A DNA stretch of 7,403 nt from an uncultured Clostridia bacterium (GCA_944380625.1 CALWIE010000151.1:1-7403), one strand, 5' to 3'; shown: positions 1 through 5,914, counted from the stretch's first letter. Notes: generated from the letters alone by a model not told the origin. Numbers and translations are program-made.

Positions 1-3
1 CGC

Positions 4-1185
4 ATGACATGGGAGGTGCTGCGCCGGGTCTACGACAGCCGGGCTATCGCCCCCTATGTGGAGAGCTGCGGCCCCGAGTTTTACCGGCGGGTCACCTTCA
101 AGACCACCTATATCTGCGACCTGCGCAGCCCCCTGGTGGAGAACAGCCACCTGCGCTTCCCCTGCCCCCGGTGCGGGGCGGAAAGCCGGCGCCTCACCCG
201 CTGGAACATGAAGAACAAGGGCTTCCGGGCAGATTTCCGCTGCGCCAGCTGCGGCCACCTGTTTGCCGGAAGGCTCACTATCAAACAGAAATACGAGGGA
301 CTCACCGTGAACAAGAAAACTTATCCCCTGCCCGATATCGAAACGCCCCGCAAGGCCACTCCCGGCCCGGTGGGGAATATGGAGCTCACCCTGCCCCAGG
401 GGGTGGGGGTGCTGCGCTTTGCCGCCTGGCAGGGGCTGGAGTCTGTCAACCACGCGTTTACCACCCGGATCGGCGGCGTCAGCCAAAAGGAGTTTGCCGC
501 CATGAACCTGGGCTTTAACCGGGGGGACCCGGAGGAGAACGTGGACGAAAATTACCGGCTGTTCTGCCAGGCCGCAGGTTTCGAGGCGGAGTCTTTAGTC
601 TGCGGCGCCCAGGACCACCACGTGAACATCCGCCGGGTGGGCGGGGAGCACCGGGGGCTGGGCGTCTGGCGGCCCCGGGACATGGAGTCCGTAGACGGCC
701 TGTGCACGGACGATCCCGCCGTGACCCTGGTGGTCTACTGCGCCGACTGCGTGCCCCTGTACTTTGTGGACGAGGAGCACCGGGCCATCGGCCTGGCCCA
801 CGCGGGCTGGCGGGGCACCGCCGCAGGCATGGCCCGGGAGATGGTGCGGCGCATGGGGGAGGAGTTCGGCACCCGGCCGGAGGGCCTCCAAGTGGCCATT
901 GGGCCCTCCATCTGCAAGGAGTGCTTCGAGGTGGACGAGCCGGTGGCCCTGGAGTTCCTAAAGCTCCCCGGGGCGGAGAAGTTCGTCTTGGGCCCCGAGC
1001 GGGACGAGGACCACGTCGATTTGTGGGAGTGCGACCGGCAGTTCCTCCTTGGCGCCGGGGTGCCGGAGGAGAACGTGGTCACCGGCGGGGTGTGTACCAT
1101 GTGCGAGAGCGACCTGGTGTTCTCCCACCGGAAGACCCGGGGCCAGCGGGGCAGCAACTGCGCCATGCTGGCCTTAAAGCCGTGA
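4..1185 (+). CDS. pgeF: Peptidoglycan editing factor PgeF/YfiH family protein with extra N-terminal zinc ribbon
   Basis: The C-terminal ~268 residues (about 126-393) are a complete PgeF/YfiH (DUF152, 'laccase-like') domain, the family's normal length. The active-site triad is visible: His205 in QDHH, Cys249 in ADC and His266 in HAGWRG. E. coli PgeF edits wrongly built UDP-MurNAc-amino acid precursors in the cytoplasm, and relatives (YlmD, LACC1/FAMIN) act on purine nucleosides, so the substrate here is open. Unusually, ~125 residues precede the domain, with two CxxC pairs (Cys54/Cys57 and Cys80/Cys83) spaced like a zinc ribbon; I do not recognise this N-terminal family. The frame is open to the left edge, so the true start may lie outside the window. 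Internal starts are possible: GTG at 307, seven bases after an AGGGA-like site, or ATG at 379, which would give an ordinary-length PgeF. The stop overlaps the next gene's GTG. Confidence 0.88.
   Translation: MTWEVLRRVYDSRAIAPYVESCGPEFYRRVTFKTTYICDLRSPLVENSHLRFPCPRCGAESRRLTRWNMKNKGFRADFRCASCGHLFAGRLTIKQKYEGLTVNKKTYPLPDIETPRKATPGPVGNMELTLPQGVGVLRFAAWQGLESVNHAFTTRIGGVSQKEFAAMNLGFNRGDPEENVDENYRLFCQAAGFEAESLVCGAQDHHVNIRRVGGEHRGLGVWRPRDMESVDGLCTDDPAVTLVVYCADCVPLYFVDEEHRAIGLAHAGWRGTAAGMAREMVRRMGEEFGTRPEGLQVAIGPSICKECFEVDEPVALEFLKLPGAEKFVLGPERDEDHVDLWECDRQFLLGAGVPEENVVTGGVCTMCESDLVFSHRKTRGQRGSNCAMLALKP
295..309 (+). promoter_or_regulatory. Possible internal ribosome binding site and GTG start within pgeF
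   Basis: GAGGGA at 295-300 lies six bases before an in-frame GTG at 307 (residue 102 of the long reading). Translation from here would yield a ~292-residue protein without the zinc ribbon, close to an ordinary PgeF. Such matches occur by chance in G-rich coding DNA, so this is only a candidate second start. Confidence 0.25.
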
Positions 1186-2069
1186 TCCCCGCCTGCCGCC
1201 TCTGCCCCAGAAAGTGCGGCGTTCCCCGGGGGGCGGAAGGGTCTGGCGCCTGCCGCCGGGGGGAGCGGGCCCGGGTGGCCCGGGCGGCCCTCCACTTTTG
1301 GGAGGAACCCCCCATCAGCGGGGAGCGGGGCAGCGGAGCGGTGTTCTTCACCGGCTGCCCCCTGGGCTGCGTGTTCTGCCAAAACGGGGAGATCAGCCAC
1401 GGGGGCAACCTGGGGCGGGAGGTCACCCCCCAGGAGCTCTCCCAGATCTTCTTTGCCCTGGTGGAGCAGGGGGCCCACAACATCAACCTGGTCACCCCCA
1501 CCCATTTCCTCCCCCAGGTGCGGGAGGCCCTCCTCTGGAAAAAGCTGCCGGTGCCGGTGGTGTACAACACCTCCGGCTACGAGCGGGCGGAGGCCCTCAG
1601 GACCTTGGAGGGCTTGGTGGACATCTACCTGCCCGACTACAAGTATGATGGCCCGGAGCTGGCGGCGAAGCTCTCCCGGGCGCCGGATTACCCGGCGGCG
1701 GCCCAGGCGGCCATCCGGGAGATGGTCCGCCAGGTGGGGCCCCCCGTATACGGGGCGGACGGGATGATGAAGCGGGGGGTGCTCATCCGCCACCTGATCC
1801 TGCCGGGGCACACGAAAAACTCCATCGCCTGCCTCAAGCGGGTCAAGGAGGAGTTCCCCGGCATCCCCGTGAGCCTCATGAGCCAGTACACCCCCTGCGG
1901 GGAGCTGGGACCCTTCCCCGAGCTGCAAAGGCCCATCACCCGCCGGGAGCAGGAAAAGGTGGAGGGCGCCCTGTTCGATCTGGGCCTGGAGGGCTTTGCC
2001 CAGGCCCGTTCCGCCAAAGGGAAACAGTATATCCCCGACTTTTCGGGGGGAGAGGAAGGCGCCCTATGA
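1182..2069 (+). CDS. PflX-like radical SAM protein (COG1313 type)
   Basis: A 295-residue radical SAM protein resembling PflX, a relative of pyruvate-formate-lyase-activating enzymes. The cluster motif CPLGCVFC (Cys59, Cys63, Cys66; CX3CX2C) would bind the [4Fe-4S] cluster that cleaves S-adenosylmethionine. Four more cysteines at the N-terminus (Cys5, 8, 12, 24) are typical of this group and may hold metal or a second cluster. Later family-like stretches include NINLVTPTH (100-108), the DIYLPDYKY stretch (147-155), LILPGH (205-210) and SQYTPCG (234-240). The frame is open back to 702, but that stretch is the shadow of pgeF. The GTG at 1182 overlaps the pgeF stop as GTGA and gives the family's ~300-residue length. 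There is no clear ribosome binding site, so coupling to pgeF is likely. No glycyl-radical enzyme is nearby and its substrate is unknown. Confidence 0.9.
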   Translation: MIPACRLCPRKCGVPRGAEGSGACRRGERARVARAALHFWEEPPISGERGSGAVFFTGCPLGCVFCQNGEISHGGNLGREVTPQELSQIFFALVEQGAHNINLVTPTHFLPQVREALLWKKLPVPVVYNTSGYERAEALRTLEGLVDIYLPDYKYDGPELAAKLSRAPDYPAAAQAAIREMVRQVGPPVYGADGMMKRGVLIRHLILPGHTKNSIACLKRVKEEFPGIPVSLMSQYTPCGELGPFPELQRPITRREQEKVEGALFDLGLEGFAQARSAKGKQYIPDFSGGEEGAL

Positions 2070-3715
2070 AACTGTCTGTGCAGCAGAGGTCCTCTTTGGA
2101 AAAGGTCTTTTTGGACCGGGAGAACACAGCCTCCGAGAGTTTTTCCACAAGCTGCCTGGGCGGGGAAGAGGTCTCCTGGCAGGCGGTGTTGGCCTTGGAG
2201 GGCTGGGGCACGGCCCCGGTCAAGGTGGAGGTGGACTCTCCCCTGGGGGACCTGGTGGAGCTGTACCAGGTGGGGCAGGTGCCCTGCGCCCTGCCCGCCT
2301 ATCCCGCCGCCCGGGACGAAAATTACCTGCGCGGGGCCCCGGGGCTGTTTCCCGACCCCCTGCTCCCCCTGGAGGGGGGCGTGGTGGAGGCGAGCTCCTT
2401 TTTGCCCCTGGTCCTGTGGATAAACGTCAGGGTGCCCCAGGGTTTCCCCGCCGGGGAATACCCGGTGCGGCTTCGGTTTTCCCGGGGGGAGGACCGGGCG
2501 GAGTGCGTCCACACCCTGCGGGTGGTCGGCCTGGACCTGCCGCCCCAAAAACTGCTGTACACCCAGTGGATCCACGGGGACTGCCTGGCGGACGCCTACG
2601 GGGTAGAGGTCTATTCCCACGCCCACTGGAAGCTGTGGGAGCAGTACCTCCGCACGGCGGCGGAGGAGGGGGTCAACCTGGTGCTCACGCCCATTTTCAC
2701 CCCGCCCCTGGACACGGAGCCGGGCGCGGAGCGCCTCTGCGTCCAGCTGGTGGACGTGGAGCGGGCGGAGGGCAGGTACCGGTTCGGCTTCGAGAGGCTG
2801 GGGGCCTTTATCGCCATGGCCCGGCGGTGCGGGGTGGAGCGCTTTGAGATGAGCCACCTGTTCTCCCAGTGGGGGGCGGAGTTTGCCCCCAACATCTACG
2901 GCCGGGAGCAGGGCGTCCGGCGCCGGCTGTTCGGCTGGGACACCCCCGCCTCCTCCCCGGAATACCGGGATTTCCTGGCCCAGTTCCTCCCGGAGCTCAC
3001 AGGGTTTTTGCGGGCGCAGGGCCTGGAGGGGAAGGCGGTGTTCCACATCTCCGACGAGCCCGGCGGCGGGCACCTGGAAGCCTACCGGCGGGCCAAGGAG
3101 ATGGTAAAGCCCTATCTGGGGGACTTCCCCCTGTACGACGCCATGTCCGACCCGGCCTTTTACGACGGCGGCCTGGTGGATCACCCGGTGGCCGCCACCG
3201 ACCACATCGGCCCCTTTTTGGAGCGGCAGGTTCCGGGCCTCTGGGCCTACACCTGCTGCAGCCAGAACGTGGGGGTGGGGAACCGGTTTTTGGCCATGCC
3301 CTCGGCCCGGAACCGTATTTTGGGCTGGCAGCTCTACAAGTTCCAGCTGTCCGGCTTCCTCCACTGGGGATACAATTTCTGGTACAGCCAGAATTCCCGC
3401 CGGAAGCTGGACCCTTGGCAGGTCACCGACGGGGGCGGCGCTTTCCCCGGGGGCGACCCCTTCTCGGTATACCCGGGGAGGGAGGGGCCCGTCCAGTCCC
3501 TGCGGCTGAAGGTGTTCCACCAGGGCCTGCAAGACCTCCGGGCCCTGGAGCTCGCCCGCTCCCTGCTGGGCCGGGACGTGGGGCCTCAGGTGCTGCCCGG
3601 CTATGGGGATATGACTTTCTCCCGCTATCCTCAGGGGGCGCAGGCGCTTCTCGCCGCCAGGGAAAAGCTGAACACCCTGCTGGCGCAGAGCAGCCTTTCA
3701 GTGGCAGGCCCGTGA
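2066..3715 (+). CDS. Cytoplasmic GH123-like (DUF4091) glycoside hydrolase
   Basis: This 549-residue protein looks like the DUF4091/GH123 family, whose characterised members are beta-N-acetylgalactosaminidases using substrate-assisted catalysis through an adjacent Asp-Glu pair. That pair is visible as Asp330-Glu331 in HISDEPGGGH, at the end of a barrel strand. An N-terminal beta-sandwich domain spans about 1-155 and a TIM-like barrel about 160-450. The barrel carries the family-typical LHWGYNFWY (432-440), followed by the C-terminal RALELARSLLGRD helix (492-504). No signal peptide or membrane segment is seen, so it should work in the cytoplasm on imported or internal glycans. It starts at ATG 2066, overlapping the radical SAM stop as ATGA, with a strong AGGAAGG site at about 2053-2059. 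The exact sugar is inferred from the family; many DUF4091 proteins are uncharacterised. Confidence 0.82.
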   Translation: MKLSVQQRSSLEKVFLDRENTASESFSTSCLGGEEVSWQAVLALEGWGTAPVKVEVDSPLGDLVELYQVGQVPCALPAYPAARDENYLRGAPGLFPDPLLPLEGGVVEASSFLPLVLWINVRVPQGFPAGEYPVRLRFSRGEDRAECVHTLRVVGLDLPPQKLLYTQWIHGDCLADAYGVEVYSHAHWKLWEQYLRTAAEEGVNLVLTPIFTPPLDTEPGAERLCVQLVDVERAEGRYRFGFERLGAFIAMARRCGVERFEMSHLFSQWGAEFAPNIYGREQGVRRRLFGWDTPASSPEYRDFLAQFLPELTGFLRAQGLEGKAVFHISDEPGGGHLEAYRRAKEMVKPYLGDFPLYDAMSDPAFYDGGLVDHPVAATDHIGPFLERQVPGLWAYTCCSQNVGVGNRFLAMPSARNRILGWQLYKFQLSGFLHWGYNFWYSQNSRRKLDPWQVTDGGGAFPGGDPFSVYPGREGPVQSLRLKVFHQGLQDLRALELARSLLGRDVGPQVLPGYGDMTFSRYPQGAQALLAAREKLNTLLAQSSLSVAGP

Positions 3716-3718
3716 CCG

Positions 3719-3735
3719 CAGGGGCTGCGCCCCTG
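3719..3735. terminator. Strong GC hairpin just after the GH123 stop codon
   Basis: Stem CAGGGGC (3719-3725) pairs with GCCCCTG (3729-3735) around loop TGC, three bases after the TGA at 3713-3715. There is no U-run, so it is not a standard intrinsic terminator. It may stabilise the 3' end of the operon mRNA or simply be the first element of the repeat, since its core recurs at 3914-3926. Confidence 0.4.
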
Positions 3736-3911
3736 GCATGACGCGCCGTCGCTCGTTCCACTCGCTCTCTACAGCGATTGGAAGGCGCGGTGGCGCGGTT
3801 GTTGCCTTTTTTGCAAAACGGCAGTTTCCTACCCGCCGCAAGCTTGCGTAGGACGCGACCCCGCCCTTGCCGCAGGCAAGAAGGCGGCTTGTCCAGCCCG
3901 GCCACGGGCTG
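3721..3911. repeat. Composite palindromic repeat module, copy 1
   Basis: Ordered blocks shared with copy 2: a 25-base exact block (3721-3745), GATTGGA (3776-3782), AAAACGGCAG (3815-3824), CCTACCC leading a hairpin (3828-3834), a 24-base block (3871-3894, one mismatch to copy 2), and a hairpin with loop GCCA (3895-3910). Inside is the perfect 12-base palindrome CGCAAGCTTGCG (3837-3848). The block order is identical in copy 2, which shows tandem duplication followed by divergence. Confidence 0.7.
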
Positions 3912-3962
3912 CGGGGGCTGCGCCCCTGGCATGACGCGTAGGTCTCGCCTGCCGGCTCGGTC

Positions 3963-3995
3963 GGTGCTGGACGGTGCCCACCGGGCACCAGCACC
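3963..3995. other. Long bulged hairpin in repeat copy 2
   Basis: GGTGCT (3963-3968) pairs with AGCACC (3990-3995), and GGTGCCC (3973-3979) pairs with GGGCACC (3983-3989) around loop ACC. GGAC is left as a one-sided bulge. Thirteen GC-rich pairs make a very stable structure. It is seen only in copy 2, so it may be a nested insertion. Confidence 0.6.
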
Positions 3996-4143
3996 GCTCA
4001 CTTCGTTGCGCTCGCCTGTGTGATTGGATAGCTTTGCGGCGCGGTTTTTTCCTTTCTGTAAAACGGCAGCCGCCTACCCGTCGCGAATGCGAGGGTACTA
4101 CTCACACAGGCGCGGCGTTAAGCCGCCGCCCCACAGCGCGAAT

Positions 4144-4207
4144 TGTCCCGTGCGGTCACGCACCCGCAGGCAAGAAGGCGGCCTGTCCCGTGCGGCCACG
4201 CACCCGC
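4144..4207 (+). repeat. 40-base-period tandem repeat of a GNCA-loop hairpin
   Basis: A 24-base block at 4144-4167 recurs at 4184-4207 with one mismatch. Each block folds as GTGCG/CGCAC around a four-base loop: GTCA at 4155-4158 and GCCA at 4195-4198. The single difference falls in the loop, leaving the stem intact. There are only two units with unequal flanks, so this is not a CRISPR array. Confidence 0.65.
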
Positions 4208-4259
4208 GAACGTGCGCTGCCGGCTTGCACAGCCCGAGCGCCAGCGAGCGGCCTAGAGC

Positions 4260-4302
4260 GCGAAGTAAAATTCTTTGTCCAGCTTTCTTTTAAGAAAGCT
4301 GG
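4260..4302. repeat. Dispersed hairpin repeat, copy upstream of apeB
   Basis: The element runs GCGAAG, TAAAAT, TTTGTCCAGC and then an 11-bp stem, CCAGCTTTCTT (4279-4289) with AAGAAAGCTGG (4292-4302), and a TT loop. A close relative sits after the GH13 gene at 7288-7334. The stem's 3' edge touches the apeB ribosome binding site, so folding of the mRNA could affect initiation. With no U-run after it, it is a poor classical terminator. Confidence 0.6.
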
Positions 4303-4310
4303 GGAGGAGG
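4303..4310 (+). promoter_or_regulatory. Ribosome binding site fixing the apeB start
   Basis: GGAGGAGG lies five bases before the ATG at 4316. It decides the start: the reading frame is open back to 3974, but that extension is repeat DNA with no initiation signal. Confidence 0.85.
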
Positions 4311-4315
4311 GAAGT

Positions 4316-5599
4316 ATGATTCATTCACTGTTTGATTTTATCCGGTGCTGTCCTACGGCCAGCCATACGGCGGCCACTGTGCGGGCCATGCTGGTCCAGG
4401 CAGGGTTTTGCGAGCTTTTGGAGACGGATCCCTGGCAGCTGGAGCCCGGCGGGAAGTACTTTGTCACCCGGGGCCTGAGCGCCCTCATCGCCTTCCAGGT
4501 GCCCCGGCGGGACTTCCGGGCCTTTTCCGTGGTGGCCCCCCATGGGGACTCCCCCTGCTTTAAGATCAAGGAGAGCCCGGAGCTGCGGGTGGAAGGCCGC
4601 TATACCAAGCTGAACACCGAGGTCTACGGGGGCACCCCCCTAAACCTGTGGACCGACCGGCCCCTCTCTGTGGCGGGCCGGCTGGCGGTGGCCACGGAAG
4701 AGGGGGTAAAAGGGGTGCTGGTGGACCTTGCCCGGGACCTGTTGCTCATCCCCGGGGTGGCCATCCACATGAATCGCACCGTCAACGAGGGCCAGAAGCT
4801 GGATCCCCAAAAGGACACCCTGCCCCTGCTGGGTGGCGCTGAGGCCGACCTGAAAAAGCTGGTGGCCGAGGCGGCCGGGACCGCCCCGGAGGCCATCCTC
4901 TCCTGGGATTTGTACCTGTATAGCCGGGAGCCCGGACGGGTCTTCGGAGCCCAGGGGGAGTTCATCGCCGCCACCCGCCTGGACGACCTGGAGTGTGTGT
5001 TCGCGGGCACAAAGGCTTTTTTGGCGGCGGAAAATCCGGAGAACGTCACCGTGCTGGCCCTCTTCGACAACGAGGAGATCGGCAGCCTGACCCGCCAGGG
5101 GGCGGATTCCCCCTTCCTCATGGATGTGCTGGAGCGGGTGAGCCTCTCCTGCGGCAAGGACCGGGAGGGCCTTTTGCGGGCTATCGCCGGGGGCTTTATG
5201 CTCTCCGCCGACAACGCCCACGCCGTCCATCCTGACAGCCCGGAGAAGTCCGACCCCACCAACCGCTGCTACCTAAACGGCGGCGTGGTGGTCAAGCACA
5301 GCCCCCGCTATGCCACCGACGCCCTGACCGCCGGGGTGTTCCAGCGCATTTGCCAGAGGGCCGGGGTGCCGGTGCAGGTGTACTACAACAATTCCACAAT
5401 CCCCGGAGGCGGCACTCTGGGGAACCTCTCCGGTTCCCACGTGTCCCTGCCCACCGTGGACATCGGCCTGCCCCAGCTGTCTATGCACTCGCCTTTGGAG
5501 ACCGCCGGGGCTCGGGATTTGGAGCACATGGTCCGGGCTATGGAGGCCTTTTACGGCACGGCCCTTACCGCCCCCAGCCGGGGGGAGTACCGGTTTTAA
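4316..5599 (+). CDS. apeB: M18 family aspartyl aminopeptidase
   Basis: This 427-residue protein is an M18 metallo-aminopeptidase, a cytoplasmic two-zinc enzyme that removes N-terminal (often acidic) residues from peptides. The metal and catalytic residues of the family are all visible: His76 in APHGDSP, Asp223 in RLDD, Glu253-Glu254 in FDNEEIGS, Asp299 in SADNAHAVHP and His391 in LSMHS. Length and motif spacing are normal for bacterial M18, so the gene looks intact. It is monocistronic in this window, with 600 bases of repeats before and about 350 after. Its last 107 bases (5502-5608, including the stop and nine bases beyond) are repeated at 5682-5788. The preference for Asp/Glu is a family property; some M18 enzymes have other preferences. 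The symbol follows common use for bacterial M18 proteins. Confidence 0.94.
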   Translation: MIHSLFDFIRCCPTASHTAATVRAMLVQAGFCELLETDPWQLEPGGKYFVTRGLSALIAFQVPRRDFRAFSVVAPHGDSPCFKIKESPELRVEGRYTKLNTEVYGGTPLNLWTDRPLSVAGRLAVATEEGVKGVLVDLARDLLLIPGVAIHMNRTVNEGQKLDPQKDTLPLLGGAEADLKKLVAEAAGTAPEAILSWDLYLYSREPGRVFGAQGEFIAATRLDDLECVFAGTKAFLAAENPENVTVLALFDNEEIGSLTRQGADSPFLMDVLERVSLSCGKDREGLLRAIAGGFMLSADNAHAVHPDSPEKSDPTNRCYLNGGVVVKHSPRYATDALTAGVFQRICQRAGVPVQVYYNNSTIPGGGTLGNLSGSHVSLPTVDIGLPQLSMHSPLETAGARDLEHMVRAMEAFYGTALTAPSRGEYRF

Positions 5600-5608
5600 G
5601 GGTGCTTT
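5502..5608 (+). repeat. Direct repeat, copy 1 (real 3' end of apeB)
   Basis: It encodes the last ~32 residues of ApeB, the TAA stop and nine further bases. It matches 5682-5788 at 105 of 107 positions with a 180-base offset and no gaps. The two differences are at 5524 and 5587, each the third base of a Glu codon (GAG here, GAA in copy 2). Confidence 0.95.
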
Positions 5609-5638
5609 CAGCGGGCTTTCCCTGTGGGATAAGGAAAA

Positions 5639-5666
5639 GGGGGAGGTTTTTTCAAAACCCTTCCCT
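5639..5666 (+). terminator. Possible weak terminator hairpin after apeB
   Basis: GGTTTT and AAAACC pair around TTC, with an outer GGG/CCC extension across a small internal loop, about 40 bases after the apeB stop. What follows (TGTATTTTGG) is only a broken T-run, so termination would be inefficient if it happens at all. Confidence 0.3.
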
Positions 5667-5681
5667 GTATTTTGGAGGAGC

Positions 5682-5788
5682 CCGCCGGGGCTCGGGATTT
5701 GGAACACATGGTCCGGGCTATGGAGGCCTTTTACGGCACGGCCCTTACCGCCCCCAGCCGGGGGGAATACCGGTTTTAAGGGTGCTTT
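5682..5788 (+). pseudogene. Orphan 3' fragment of an apeB-like gene
   Basis: A second copy of the apeB tail lies in the same frame, ending in its own TAA at 5777-5779. It has no start codon at a workable distance from a ribosome binding site: the GGAGGAG at 5674-5680 is followed only by an ATG at 5708. It is therefore a gene remnant. Both differences from the intact gene are synonymous, which suggests it was recently part of a working gene rather than an old decayed duplicate. Bases past the repeat resemble the sequence after apeB only loosely (both have CGGG and GGGATA). Confidence 0.85.
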
Positions 5789-5869
5789 TGACGGGAACCC
5801 AAGGGATATGCGGCACTTTAGCTGGATAAAATCGCAAAAAGAAAAACTTTTTTAGTAAATAAATGCAAA

Positions 5870-5904
5870 ATTCCCCGGAAAAGTCTTTCCTTTTTCCGGG
5901 GAAT
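5870..5904. terminator. 13-bp perfect inverted repeat between apeB and the GH13 gene
   Basis: ATTCCCCGGAAAA (5870-5882) pairs perfectly with TTTTCCGGGGAAT (5892-5904) around a nine-base loop. Downstream on + is GCTTTAT, a weak U-tract. Reading the - strand, TTTTGCATTTATTT follows the stem. It could end transcription from upstream, or act as an operator, because its right arm overlaps the spacer of the candidate GH13 promoter. The sequence alone does not separate these roles. Confidence 0.5.
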
Positions 5905-5914
5905 GCTTTATACT
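5886..5914 (+). promoter_or_regulatory. Candidate promoter for the GH13 gene
   Basis: TATACT at 5909-5914 is a good -10 (five of six to consensus). A poor -35, TTTCCT, lies at 5886-5891 with 17-base spacing. The start would fall near 5921, giving a leader of about 33 bases. The inverted repeat at 5870-5904 covers the -35 and most of the spacer, so it may be activator- or repressor-controlled. No CcpA cre site was found. Confidence 0.35.

Larger units (their letters stand above)
3914..4207. repeat. Composite palindromic repeat module, copy 2 (longer)
   Basis: It carries the same blocks in the same order: 25-base block 3914-3938 (exact match), GATTGGA 4022-4028, AAAACGGCAG 4060-4069, CCTACCC 4073-4079, 24-base block 4165-4188 and hairpin 4190-4203. 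Two stretches are absent from copy 1. One (within 3939-4021) holds the large hairpin 3963-3995. The other (within 4080-4164) holds an inverted-repeat arm and an extra GTCA-loop hairpin. Arms CGCCTGTGTGA (4013-4023) and TCACACAGGCG (4102-4112) form an 11-bp inverted repeat around the core. Confidence 0.7.
3716..4315. other. ~600-base non-coding interval built of palindromic repeats
   Basis: No credible gene lies here. Open stretches at 3778-4023 and 4024-4293 need TTG starts, lack ribosome binding sites, have low-complexity Arg/Pro/Ala composition and follow the repeat boundaries rather than a gene. The interval is filled by two diverged tandem copies of a composite repeat (3721-3911 and 3914-4207), many hairpins, and a final hairpin next to the apeB ribosome binding site. 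I see no convincing promoter; a TAAAAT at 4266-4271 has no good -35 partner. Confidence 0.8.

Noticed and set aside
702..1181. Upstream extension of the radical SAM frame by 160 codons
   Set aside because: It is the out-of-frame shadow of pgeF, rich in Gly/Arg/Pro. The GTG at 1182 in the GTGA overlap gives the normal family length.
1688..3532. Long - strand reading frame of 614 codons
   Set aside because: It lies opposite well-supported radical SAM and GH123 genes. High GC produces long antisense frames, and its Gly/Pro/His-rich product has no recognisable motif.
4144..4207. CRISPR-like pair of 24-base repeats with 16-base spacing
   Set aside because: There are only two units, the spacer is too short, the hairpins are explained by the wider repeat, and there are no cas genes.
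3778..4293. Two small + strand reading frames (81 and 89 codons)
   Set aside because: They need TTG starts without ribosome binding sites. Their mutual similarity is explained by the duplicated non-coding repeat.
3974..4315. 114-codon N-terminal extension of apeB
   Set aside because: It runs through palindromic repeats and has no ribosome binding site. The ATG at 4316 has a strong one and matches the M18 N-terminus.
5788..5812. TTGACG and TATGCG as a promoter after the duplicated tail
   Set aside because: The spacer is only 13 bases, too short for a sigma-A promoter.
5350..5829. + strand frame spanning both apeB tail copies
   Set aside because: It is an alternate frame of apeB, kept open because the duplicate repeats the same open shadow. 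The internal repetition is a by-product.
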